A DNA stretch of 7,267 bases from Parachlamydiaceae bacterium (GCA_003164155.1 PLSG01000558.1:1-7267); one strand, 5' to 3'. Positions 1 through 7,076 are shown, counted from the stretch's first letter. Made by a program: numbers and translations. The notes: generated by a model not told the origin, from the letters alone.

Positions 1-2495
1 CGCAGATTCTTGGGAACGGGGTAGATCCACTCGGACACTGGCCCATTGCCATGCCGCGTTTCGCCATGGCACTGCGCACAATACGTTTGGAAGGCCAGCT
101 CGGGACTGAATCCATAGTGGTTCCAGTAAGCATGCAGTTCGCGGCTGTTGTCTCTGCCCAACTCATCGAGCATATTGGTCAAAGCATAAAATTTGGTATT
201 GTCAAAAGGCATCACAGGCATAATCGAACGGGGAGTATGCGACGAAGGATTCCAGAAATGCTCCATCAGCCACTCGTCGCTGCGGAATACCCCAGACCAA
301 TTCAAGCGGGGAGCTATCAGCCGTCCCAGGCCATACTCTTGCACAAACATCATCATCACCCGGTGCACCCGTTTTTTCCATTGCGCCAACAGCTGTGCGA
401 TGCGCTCTTTTTCGGCAGGATCTTTGGCCGCTTCGGCCAGCTGTTGATAATAGTGGTTTTTCGCGCGCTCGGCAAATTTAAACGGAGCATAAAAGACCGA
501 TACACCATCGAAGCTGGCATGTTCGATTTGCTCTAACACTCCACCTTGACGCACATCTTCGACGATATGCCGATCGATAGCGTCTACCTGCTTTTCCAAA
601 ATAGCCACAATTTGCGAGCCGCTGATAGTTTCGGGAAAGAGATCGCGGAACCACTCCTTTTCCTTCTGTAGCGCTTCATAGGGCACTTCAGAGAGATTTT
701 TCTGAATGGAGAATCCCACGTTAGATTCAAAGCCGTGCAGTTTGTGACATGACGCGCAGCCTTGCGTGCCGAAGACCAACATAGAGTGGCGGATGTCATC
801 GATTTGGTTGGGCTGCAGTGCCTTTTCCCAGGTAGTTTTGCGTCCATTTTCCCAGGCTTTGACGTCTATCTGATTTTTTACAGGCGCCACAGTTTTATTG
901 TCGCCGCGCTGGGCCATCAAAAAAGTCATGAGGTCTTGCACGTCTTCTTGGTCTAATCCGAAGTTGGGCATGGTGGAGTTGATGGTTTGTCCCTGTGGCC
1001 AGACGATAGTTTCTTTGACAAACCAGGGATAGTTCAACCCTTCGCGCGTAAGTTCCGGCCCCACCCCTCCGCGCGAAAAGCCGTCGATGCGATGGCATGC
1101 ATAGCAGGCTTGCGAGATAAACAGCTGTTCTCCGTTCCGATAGTTGGCCAGCATGCGGTCCATTTCGGTTTGCCCCGAAGCTTGCGACAAATCAAGGGTT
1201 TGGCTGAGGAGCTTATCGAGAGGCGGCTGATTTTGCTGCAGCGTTTGGATCTCACCTGTGGAAGTGGACAGGCGGGCCATTTTTTCCAATAGAGAGGCCT
1301 GTGTTTTAAGCAATTGGCGGTGGATATCTTGCTTAGCTGATGCATCGAGAGAAACTCCAGAGGCTGGCAAAGACTTTTGCAGGGCTTTCAGATAGCTCAG
1401 CTGGCTATTGACATGCGCCAAATCAGTTGAGGTAATATACATGTCTGCCGCGCGCTTTTCCAAATCCTGTGAGGCGCCTTTTAAACCTTTGTCCTCCAAA
1501 TTCTTCTGAATTTCAAGCAAACTCTGCACCGTTTGTTTTTCCTGCTCTATGGCCTTCTGCAGGATCTGCGACTCTTGGGTATTTTTGCCAACAGCCATCT
1601 GCAAGTCAGCTAGCGCAGACGAAACCACCGCAGAGCTGGGCTGATGGCACTGCACGCAGCGCGACTGAATCAGCGGTCCAACCATCAAGGGGGTGGTTTG
1701 AAAAATGAGTTCGTGTCCTGGTTGGCTATTGTAGGCCTGCGCAAAAGCAGGATCGTTGTGGGCATCGCTTTCCGTAAATTGTGGCGAGGCGTGCGCATGC
1801 CCGACTTCATACTGCCCATCGTAGATTGGTCCATGTGCCTTATCGGTAACTATCCCCCTGCCGTTGCCGCTATGGCAGACGGTGCAACCATACTCCTGAT
1901 AGGGATGGAATTCAAAGGGACGCGTCTCTTTTCCCATCAATGGGTGCATCTGCAGCACCTTGGATAGATCCACTAACCGTCCATCTACCGTGGCGGTTTT
2001 CAAGGCCTTGAGCTCTTCCGCCAGCTTAAGCCGTCTGGCGCGCTCGCTCCCCTGCCCTTCGGCTACTAGCTGCTGATTCTTTTTTTCGTCGCTCAATTCG
2101 GCGATTTGTTTGTCCAGCCTGTCCCAAATATAGTCTGGGTTGGGCTCCAGCAAAGGGGCCCCGTCGGCTTTGAGCACCACGTTGCCGTTGATATCGTGCA
2201 CCAGAGAGGTGGGGGAAAAATGGGGAAGGTCCATAGCCACGTGGCAGGAGATGCAGCGGTCGATATCCTCCGGACCTTTGCCTTTGACTGGCAAAAGAAT
2301 CTGCTTGACCTCTTTTTTAAAGGCCACAGGAGGTTCGCCCGTATAACTCGAGCGGTATTCTTCGAGTTTGAGATAGGCATTTTGGTAAGTTTTGTATTCA
2401 GGAAAAATTTCGCGCCCTAAAAAATACACCATGAATCCGGTGGCTGCTACTCCAAGGCATATCAAAGTCACTTGATACAGGTCTGCACGCTTCAT
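1..2495 (-). CDS. Membrane-anchored multiheme cytochrome c, probable electron-accepting subunit of the bc complex (3' end beyond the window)
   Basis: Reading the minus strand from ATG at 2495 gives 831 codons without a stop, to the left edge. AAGAGG at 2506-2501 is the ribosome binding site, 5 bases from the start. Residues 8-27 are hydrophobic after MKRADLYQ, an uncleaved signal anchor that leaves the rest outside the membrane. Six CxxCH heme sites are visible: CISCH 81-85, CTVCH 204-208, CVQCH 280-284, CYACH 464-468, CASCH 580-584 and CAQCH 806-810. The first three form an N-terminal block rich in His that could be second ligands. Heme 4 is a compact class I cytochrome c domain with likely axial M509 in TMPNFG. 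Heme 5 has its Met region (M759 or M762) far downstream. Heme 6 starts another class I domain cut by the window edge. Residues about 285-452 are charged, Gln-rich and helical, probably coiled coil. It lies downstream of Rieske and cytochrome b genes with no c1 or f gene, so it most likely replaces that subunit. Heme sites and frame are seen directly; the partner role is inferred. Confidence 0.93.
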   Translation of the reverse strand, partial: MKRADLYQVTLICLGVAATGFMVYFLGREIFPEYKTYQNAYLKLEEYRSSYTGEPPVAFKKEVKQILLPVKGKGPEDIDRCISCHVAMDLPHFSPTSLVHDINGNVVLKADGAPLLEPNPDYIWDRLDKQIAELSDEKKNQQLVAEGQGSERARRLKLAEELKALKTATVDGRLVDLSKVLQMHPLMGKETRPFEFHPYQEYGCTVCHSGNGRGIVTDKAHGPIYDGQYEVGHAHASPQFTESDAHNDPAFAQAYNSQPGHELIFQTTPLMVGPLIQSRCVQCHQPSSAVVSSALADLQMAVGKNTQESQILQKAIEQEKQTVQSLLEIQKNLEDKGLKGASQDLEKRAADMYITSTDLAHVNSQLSYLKALQKSLPASGVSLDASAKQDIHRQLLKTQASLLEKMARLSTSTGEIQTLQQNQPPLDKLLSQTLDLSQASGQTEMDRMLANYRNGEQLFISQACYACHRIDGFSRGGVGPELTREGLNYPWFVKETIVWPQGQTINSTMPNFGLDQEDVQDLMTFLMAQRGDNKTVAPVKNQIDVKAWENGRKTTWEKALQPNQIDDIRHSMLVFGTQGCASCHKLHGFESNVGFSIQKNLSEVPYEALQKEKEWFRDLFPETISGSQIVAILEKQVDAIDRHIVEDVRQGGVLEQIEHASFDGVSVFYAPFKFAERAKNHYYQQLAEAAKDPAEKERIAQLLAQWKKRVHRVMMMFVQEYGLGRLIAPRLNWSGVFRSDEWLMEHFWNPSSHTPRSIMPVMPFDNTKFYALTNMLDELGRDNSRELHAYWNHYGFSPELAFQTYCAQCHGETRHGNGPVSEWIYPVPKNL

Positions 2496-2588
2496 TTATT
2501 CCTCTTCGTAAAATCGGCTTTGTTCGCCATTCCGGCCGAAATTTTGATATGGTTCAAAAATAGCAACATACGGGTAACACGCAAATTC

Positions 2589-2733
2589 AAAGAAGTGGCC
2601 GCAAAAGAACACAAAGAACACAAAAAAGGAAGGCGCATAAGGTTTGTTTTTCGGATGTGTTCACTCATTAGTAAGAGTTATTACTTTTCTTCTCGTTTTT
2701 TGCGTTTTTTGTGTTCTTTTGCGGCCATTCTTT
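2589..2733. repeat. Long near-perfect inverted repeat inside the bc operon
   Basis: The arms at 2596-2615 and 2708-2727 are perfect reverse complements over 20 bases and begin TGGCCGC. Pairing continues inward to 2630 and 2693 with 3 mismatches in 15, and outward by 6 base pairs (2589-2594 with 2728-2733) past one bulged G at 2595. The loop is 62 bases. The left arm has a 9-10 base rhythm of CACAAAGAA-like units. In the operon transcript it would form a stem of about 40 base pairs between the cytochrome b stop and the multiheme cytochrome start. There is no U-tract after the stem on the minus strand, so it is not a standard terminator. It looks like a dispersed palindromic intergenic element (REP- or MITE-like), but no second copy occurs in the window and no target duplication is clear. 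An RNA processing or stoichiometry role is possible and is inference. Confidence 0.85.
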
Positions 2734-2748
2734 TCCTAAGCGTTAAAA

Positions 2749-4074
2749 TCAATGCTGGGCAAAGTTTGTTGTCCACGGCCATATCCAGCCCCAGTTAGCT
2801 CCGCGAAAAAATGTGCCAATAATGATAAAGGCTGCCTGCCAAGTCATAAATAGGGTGTAAAGAAAGATGGCCAAATAGCGGCTGCGGTGAAACCAGACCC
2901 CTTCGCCTTGGGGGTTGCGGTCGAGGTAGGGTATGGCCATCAGCCCTAAAATAATGCCCATGGGTATGCCCACCCCTCCCCAAAAGGCGCTATAGGAAAC
3001 CATTTCTTGCAATCCAAGGAAATACCAGGGGGCCTTCGAGGGATTGGTGGGCTTGGTTGGGTTGGCCGGCTCTTCCAATGGGGCGTCGATGAGCGAAAGT
3101 CCCAAGATCAGCACAGTAGTCAGCATAAAGGCAACCATCTCGGCGCGCAACAGGTGCGGCCAGGTAAATACAAAATTATATGGCCCCTTATCGACGGTGG
3201 GACATGTGCCGCGCACTAGCTCCATCAAACCGTACGTGCGCTTTACTCCCGGGGCAAACGACTCCTTAGTGTCGGAGCGCTGCACTACGCGGTATGGGTC
3301 GGGACGCAGCACGTCGGGCGGGCGGGCCAGTCCCCCGTCTTTGCGGATACGCCAAAAATGCACTCCCACCAATGTGCCCGTAATCAGCGGCAAGAACATC
3401 ACATGCAGCACATAAAAGCGGATCAAAGCGTCTTGTCCCACATTTGTCGAGGCCAGCAGCATCACGCGATTGATGTTGTACTCAAAGCCGGGAAGATTGG
3501 GCGCGTAGCCTGCGATGGCCGATCCGACGGTGATGGCCCAAAAAGCCAGCTGATCCCAAGGGAGCAAATACCCCGTAAAGGAAAGCACTAAGGTCAAAAA
3601 CATCAACAGTACGCCTATCACCCAATTGAAGCGACGCATCCCCTTGTAAGAGCCGGTATAAAAGACTCGCGACATATGCAAGAAAACGAAGAGCACCATC
3701 ATATGTGCACTCCAGCGGTGCATATTGCGATACATCATGGCAAAGGGCGTGGTATCTTGCCAATCTTTCATGATTTCATAAGCGCGGTCTTCAGTGGGAA
3801 TATAAAAGAACATCAGCACCACGCCCGTGAAGATGAGCAGCAAAAATAAGCTGGCGGTGATGGTGCCCAGCCCTAAGGTATGAAAAGGGTCGAGAGAGCT
3901 TTTATGGCATTTAACGGGATGAAAATGTAAAAAAAAGTTCTTAAAGACAATCTCGGAACGGTCGACGTCATTGTTGGGGTAGTTGTGTCGGAAAATCGAG
4001 CGCACAAAAATCGAGGGCAGGTTTACCAAATACTCCGCCCATGTTTCGCGCCTTTTGCCTTTGAATACTGCCAT
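2749..4074 (-). CDS. qcrB: Cytochrome b of a quinol:cytochrome c reductase (b6 and subunit IV parts fused)
   Basis: This 441-residue protein is the quinol-oxidising, two-heme membrane core of a bc-type complex. About seven membrane segments can be seen: 67-92, 117-138, 151-172, 220-241, 307-329, 365-384 and 400-422. That is a four-helix cytochrome b6-like part plus a three-helix subunit IV-like part in one chain. Heme ligands are H119 and H133 (13 residues between) and H224 and H239 (14 between, the b6-type spacing; mitochondrial-type bc1 has 13). By homology H119/H224 hold heme bL and H133/H239 heme bH. LLPWDQ (170-175) and GxG around 68-70 are family landmarks. The Qo-site PEWY motif reads APWY (348-351), so its glutamate is absent. 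T66, not Cys, aligns with the b6 residue that binds heme ci. The gene starts 37 bases after the Rieske stop. The ATG at 4074 has only a close, weak AGG before it. A ubiquinol or menaquinol substrate cannot be decided from the sequence. Confidence 0.97.
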   Translation of the reverse strand: MAVFKGKRRETWAEYLVNLPSIFVRSIFRHNYPNNDVDRSEIVFKNFFLHFHPVKCHKSSLDPFHTLGLGTITASLFLLLIFTGVVLMFFYIPTEDRAYEIMKDWQDTTPFAMMYRNMHRWSAHMMVLFVFLHMSRVFYTGSYKGMRRFNWVIGVLLMFLTLVLSFTGYLLPWDQLAFWAITVGSAIAGYAPNLPGFEYNINRVMLLASTNVGQDALIRFYVLHVMFLPLITGTLVGVHFWRIRKDGGLARPPDVLRPDPYRVVQRSDTKESFAPGVKRTYGLMELVRGTCPTVDKGPYNFVFTWPHLLRAEMVAFMLTTVLILGLSLIDAPLEEPANPTKPTNPSKAPWYFLGLQEMVSYSAFWGGVGIPMGIILGLMAIPYLDRNPQGEGVWFHRSRYLAIFLYTLFMTWQAAFIIIGTFFRGANWGWIWPWTTNFAQH

Positions 4075-4111
4075 AAACCTAAGAGATCTCCCTATTAACG
4101 CAAGTTAAGAT

Positions 4112-4624
4112 TTAGACTATCGGAGAATACCAAGCGGCTTCTGGATCCAAAGTCGTTTTATTTTTGTCCACCTGCAGATCGCCTGCGGCCCCTTTAAAGA
4201 CATCAAAATAAACCAGAGGACGCGGCGCGGGCCCGCCGGTATTTTTTCCGTATTTATCGTAAGTCGATCCATGGCAGGGGCATTTATACCCGGTGTCGGT
4301 CATATTGACCGTGCATCCCAAATGCGTACATACGGCAGTTTGCACGCGCACCTTGCCGGCTTTGGACTCAATAAATACCTTTTGCGCCGGGTAAAACACT
4401 TTCCCCTCTTTGGAGAGCACATCGGCCGGACGGCCCAGCGAAAAGCTGCTGGGGGGGATCTTCATGGCATTGGGATACAGAAAACCTAAAAATGATGCGC
4501 CTAATAATTGACCAAATCCCACTACGATAGTTCCCACGCCCAGCAATGCCAAAAATGAGCGCCTAGATATCAGGGGATCTTTATCATCCGGATCAACGTT
4601 TAAAGAATTGCGGTATTTGGGCAT
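4112..4624 (-). CDS. qcrA: Rieske [2Fe-2S] iron-sulfur subunit of the bc complex, Tat-exported
   Basis: This 170-residue protein carries electrons from the quinol oxidation site of cytochrome b to the cytochrome c subunit, outside the membrane. Both Rieske boxes are intact: CTHLGC at 99-104 and CPCHGS at 115-120. C99, H101, C115 and H118 bind the cluster, and C104 with C117 form the family's disulfide. GPAPRPL (131-137) is the usual proline loop covering the cluster. The N-terminus has a twin-arginine motif, SRRSFL at 20-25, before a hydrophobic stretch (about 26-50), which normally stays as the membrane anchor after Tat export. I chose ATG at 4624 because GGAG (4632-4629) lies 4 bases upstream. 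An in-frame TTG at 4645 would add seven residues but has no comparable site. First gene of the operon. Length and motifs are normal for the family, and no key residue is missing. Confidence 0.97.
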   Translation of the reverse strand: MPKYRNSLNVDPDDKDPLISRRSFLALLGVGTIVVGFGQLLGASFLGFLYPNAMKIPPSSFSLGRPADVLSKEGKVFYPAQKVFIESKAGKVRVQTAVCTHLGCTVNMTDTGYKCPCHGSTYDKYGKNTGGPAPRPLVYFDVFKGAAGDLQVDKNKTTLDPEAAWYSPIV

Positions 4625-4855
4625 AACTCTCCGACCTAAAAACAAAGCTTTGAAAGATACAGAGTGAATGAGGTAAAAATATTTTGCAAGGAATTGTTTT
4701 AAAGGATCCCAAAATGCAGAGTCTTTTCATGAAAAATATTTCATATGCATCCCAGAAATATGGTCTAGATAAACACGCAGATTACATAATCAAGCTTTTG
4801 TAGCTAACATATGTGGCAACTGGCGTTGCGTCAGCACAACTTCAAATTTATTTCG

Positions 4856-4883
4856 TTGAAATATTGCGCATGACTGATATGAT
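4856..4883 (+). promoter_or_regulatory. Sigma-70-like promoter with extended -10 for the gene at 4918
   Basis: TTGAAA (4856-4861) and TATGAT (4878-4883) each match the consensus at five of six positions and are 16 bases apart, with TGA directly before the -10 box (extended -10). Transcription would begin near 4890, leaving a leader of about 28 bases. A 7-base inverted repeat, GTTGAAA (4855-4861) and TTTCAAC (4888-4894), brackets the promoter and could be an operator. Because the promoter lies downstream of the upstream ATG at 4813, it supports 4918 as the true start. Confidence 0.75.
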
Positions 4884-4900
4884 AATTTTTCAACTGTCCA

Positions 4901-4909
4901 AGGAGGAGG
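4901..4909 (+). promoter_or_regulatory. Strong ribosome binding site that decides the start at 4918
   Basis: AGGAGGAGG lies 8 bases before the ATG at 4918. It contains a full Shine-Dalgarno core at ideal spacing and is by far the best in the window. It rules against the upstream in-frame ATG at 4813, which would also put 35 residues in front of a clear signal peptide. Confidence 0.85.
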
Positions 4910-4917
4910 TTTATATC

Positions 4918-5979
4918 ATGCGGCTGAAACTAAATAGGGTAACTTTACAATTTTTCACCTGTGCCCTGCTGTTCAGCACCCTTCTGCAGGCCGACTGGAA
5001 TAACGACTTTGATCGACAGAGCAACTCCTTGCTCCAAAAATTGCCCGAGTTGCAAAATTCCGCTTACTTTGATAATTGGATGTTTTTTATCCACGCGCGC
5101 GAGAAATTGTTGGACGATCGCATACTGACCAAAAAATTGGAAGATGCCACCTCTGAGGAACGCCTTTTAATAAAAAGGGAGGATTTGGGAGTCATCATCA
5201 AAAAAAGGCCTTCAAATCACATCCACGACTTATTCCCCTGGGAACTCTCCTATTTGATGGGGTTGCCGGCTTATGTTCTGCCCGCTTTTGCCCTTGAGAT
5301 TGGAGGAAAAAAGGTAATCATACAAAAACTGGAGGATTTCGAATCTGGCAATAAGCACGGAGGAGGCTATGCCAAAAATTCCGTAAAGAAAGTTTCATTG
5401 GAAACGTTTTGGAAAGCCCATCTGCAGGCATACATCCTGGGATTGGCCGACCTACCGCTGGCAAACATAGGGATTAACCCTTCTGGATTAATTCGCTTTT
5501 TCGATAACGAAGCTTCGCTGCATTACGATAACAACATCACCAAAATGAATGGCTCTTTTGCCATGGGCTACTACTGCCAATCGTTCGATTGGCCGCAATA
5601 CCGCCTTCCCTTAAATAAAAAGATCGTAGCTAAGCTAAAGAAATTTATTAAAGGCTTAGATGGCTTTGAAGACAAGTTTCAACGGTATCTCCAATATCGC
5701 CCCAACGATTTATTGCAAGCGGAACTAGATAAGCGCCTGCTCAATGTGCGAAAATTCCGTCTGGAAGAAGGAATAACTTTTCGCGATTTCTTTGGATCGC
5801 TCTACCCTCGCTTGAGTACGGGATTGGACGAATTGAACCGCTTGGTCAGTGGCATTTTAAACCGCCCAATCGATCATGGAACCTCCATTTTCTTCGTCTG
5901 CCGATGGATGATGACCTATCCTCTAGCTCATCACGATAAGCAGAAATTGGAGCAGTGGATCGCAGATTACATCGATTGA
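4918..5979 (+). CDS. Exported protein of unrecognised family with kinase-like motifs, paralog of the gene at 6007-7056
   Basis: I do not recognise this 353-residue protein by name. The N-terminus is a type I signal peptide: MRLKLNR, a hydrophobic core, and likely cleavage after LLQA-25, so the mature protein starts DWNNDFD. The middle resembles a kinase active site in order and spacing. VIIKK at 92-96 looks like the beta-3 lysine strand, WEL at 108-110 could give the helix-C glutamate (E109), and VIIQKLE at 133-139 resembles the strand before the hinge. After helix ETFWKAHLQAYILGL come D178-x4-N183 and, 13 residues on, D196 in FFDNE. D-x4-N followed by D at +13 equals the catalytic and metal-binding spacing of kinases, and D-N rather than D-F-G is seen in some phosphatidylinositol and secreted kinases. 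The canonical HRD histidine is absent. GGGY (148-151) lies after the hinge, not in an N-terminal loop. A conserved C-terminal block includes RDFFG (289-293) and DHG (319-321). Existence of the gene is near certain; kinase-like function is inference. Confidence 0.93.
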   Translation: MRLKLNRVTLQFFTCALLFSTLLQADWNNDFDRQSNSLLQKLPELQNSAYFDNWMFFIHAREKLLDDRILTKKLEDATSEERLLIKREDLGVIIKKRPSNHIHDLFPWELSYLMGLPAYVLPAFALEIGGKKVIIQKLEDFESGNKHGGGYAKNSVKKVSLETFWKAHLQAYILGLADLPLANIGINPSGLIRFFDNEASLHYDNNITKMNGSFAMGYYCQSFDWPQYRLPLNKKIVAKLKKFIKGLDGFEDKFQRYLQYRPNDLLQAELDKRLLNVRKFRLEEGITFRDFFGSLYPRLSTGLDELNRLVSGILNRPIDHGTSIFFVCRWMMTYPLAHHDKQKLEQWIADYID

Positions 5980-6006
5980 CCAATTACGCCAGATAGCAAC
6001 TTGGCT

Positions 6007-7056
6007 TTAGTCGATATACTTGGCCACCCATTTTTGGATGTCCTTTTTCTGTTTAGAAGAAAGGGACACCTCATGCATATATTGACAGGCGAAAAACAGT
6101 GCGGATCCATGATCCACCGGGCGTCCCCACACGCTGCTGACCAGTTGATTCAATTTGTCTAAGCCTGGGTTTAGCTTAGGATAGAGGTTTCCAAAGAAAT
6201 CGCGAAAACAAACCCCTTGTTTGAATGAGAAGCGCCTGAGCTTATCCAAGCGCTCAAGAAGGCCGGCCTCTTCGCTCTGGCCGCGGGATTTCATGTAGAT
6301 GCGCAGATAAGGTTCATTTGCCAAACAAATCTCGACAAAAGCTTTTATTTTTTTCGCAGCATGACTATCCAAGGGAATGCGATAGTGCGGCCAATCGAAA
6401 GACTGTGAGACAAAACCCACAATAAAAGACCGCTCTTCTTTGAAAGGAATATTAAAGTAAATCAGACTAGATTCATTGTCAAAAAAGCGGATCATTCCCG
6501 AAGCATTAACTCCCACATTGGGGGCGGCGAGATCTCCAAAGCCCAGAAGATAGGCCTGCAAATGTGCTTTCCAGTATGTTTCCAAAGAAACGGTTTTTAG
6601 TCTGTTTGGAGAATAGCCCCCGCCTTCTTTATCGCCAAATTCAAACGTTTCGAGCTTTTGCACTATGACCCTTTTTCCGGCTATTTCCAAAGGAAAAGCC
6701 GGCAGGACGTAGGCCGTTGAGCCGAGCAAATGAGACAATTCCCAGGAATAAAGATCGCGGATGTTGTTCTCCCTCCGTTTTTTGATAATCAGACCTAAGT
6801 CTTCTCTTACAATGATCTTTTTTTCTAAGGGTTTAATATCCTTTAAGAGATTTATTAAATTCTGATCTTCTAGCAAGCGTCCGCGCGCCCGCAGAAAAAA
6901 ATCATAATCGACAAAAAAAGCATGATTTTGCAACTGGGGGACATCTTGAATGAGCCGGGAGGTCTGTTCATCAAAATCTTGATTCCAGTCAGCTAGCAAA
7001 ATGTGGGGAAGCCATAAAATGAGCGCAAAAGCTATGAAGTGCGTTCGCTTGAACAT
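6007..7056 (-). CDS. Exported protein of unrecognised family with kinase-like motifs, paralog of the gene at 4918-5979
   Basis: This 349-residue protein aligns with its convergent neighbour from the mature N-terminus (DWNQDFD against DWNNDFD) to the last residues (YID in both). About half the positions are identical by eye, and there is a single one-residue length difference between roughly residues 229 and 275. A signal peptide precedes it (MFKRTH, hydrophobic core, likely cleavage after LLA-22). The kinase-like set is fully conserved: K92/K93 in LIIKKR, E106 in WEL, VQKLE (132-136), D175-x4-N180, and D193 in FFDNE. Conservation of exactly these residues across diverged copies suggests they are used. 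GGGY (145-148), SFDWP (219-223), FRDFFG (284-289) and DHG (315-317) are also shared. Start: ATG at 7056 matches the paralog's signal peptide, although its ribosome binding site is poor (TAGG 14 bases upstream). A GTG codon further upstream in frame (top at 7089) cannot be excluded. The substrate is unknown; an effector, an envelope-modifying kinase or a pseudokinase are all possible. Confidence 0.92.
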   Translation of the reverse strand: MFKRTHFIAFALILWLPHILLADWNQDFDEQTSRLIQDVPQLQNHAFFVDYDFFLRARGRLLEDQNLINLLKDIKPLEKKIIVREDLGLIIKKRRENNIRDLYSWELSHLLGSTAYVLPAFPLEIAGKRVIVQKLETFEFGDKEGGGYSPNRLKTVSLETYWKAHLQAYLLGFGDLAAPNVGVNASGMIRFFDNESSLIYFNIPFKEERSFIVGFVSQSFDWPHYRIPLDSHAAKKIKAFVEICLANEPYLRIYMKSRGQSEEAGLLERLDKLRRFSFKQGVCFRDFFGNLYPKLNPGLDKLNQLVSSVWGRPVDHGSALFFACQYMHEVSLSSKQKKDIQKWVAKYID

Positions 7057-7076
7057 GGGCGACAACCTATTATTGG

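Larger units (their letters stand above)
4625..4917. other. Divergent intergenic region between the bc operon and the first signal-peptide paralog
   Basis: The 293 bases hold no gene of their own. The right part carries the promoter and ribosome binding site of the gene at 4918, listed separately. The left part must hold the promoter of the bc operon, but I find no convincing -35/-10 pair on the minus strand; the best is TTTAAA, 16 bases, TATTTT (four of six matches in each box). A palindrome-rich patch lies at 4724-4744: TTTTCATGAAAA is self-complementary and overlaps ATGAAA-AATA-TTTCAT, giving three TTTCAT half-sites about 100-120 bases upstream of the Rieske start. This could be an operator but is AT-rich enough to arise by chance. 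Confidence 0.5.

Noticed and set aside
51..536. Plus-strand frame of 161 codons, and several other frames within 1-2420
   Set aside because: They are shadows of the multiheme cytochrome, whose minus-strand frame stays open for 831 codons with six CxxCH motifs.
2601..2626. Periodic CACAAAGAA-like units as a CRISPR or tandem-repeat array
   Set aside because: Only two or three imperfect units of 9-10 bases without spacers; better explained as an arm of the inverted repeat.
2472..2798. Plus-strand reading frame of 108 codons across the cytochrome b / multiheme cytochrome gap
   Set aside because: It reads through the inverted repeat, giving low-complexity KEHKEHKK peptide, overlaps both minus-strand genes at its ends and has no credible ribosome binding site.
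3905..3910. Cys56 of cytochrome b as a possible covalent heme ci ligand like that of cytochrome b6
   Set aside because: It lies about ten residues before the expected position, which is T66 here in the TLGLG segment.
4813..4917. Upstream ATG extension of the first paralog
   Set aside because: The promoter, a strong ribosome binding site and the signal peptide all point to 4918.
5988..6005. Small hairpin between the convergent stops as a shared terminator
   Set aside because: Only a 4-5 bp stem (GCCA with TGGC) and no T-tract on either strand.
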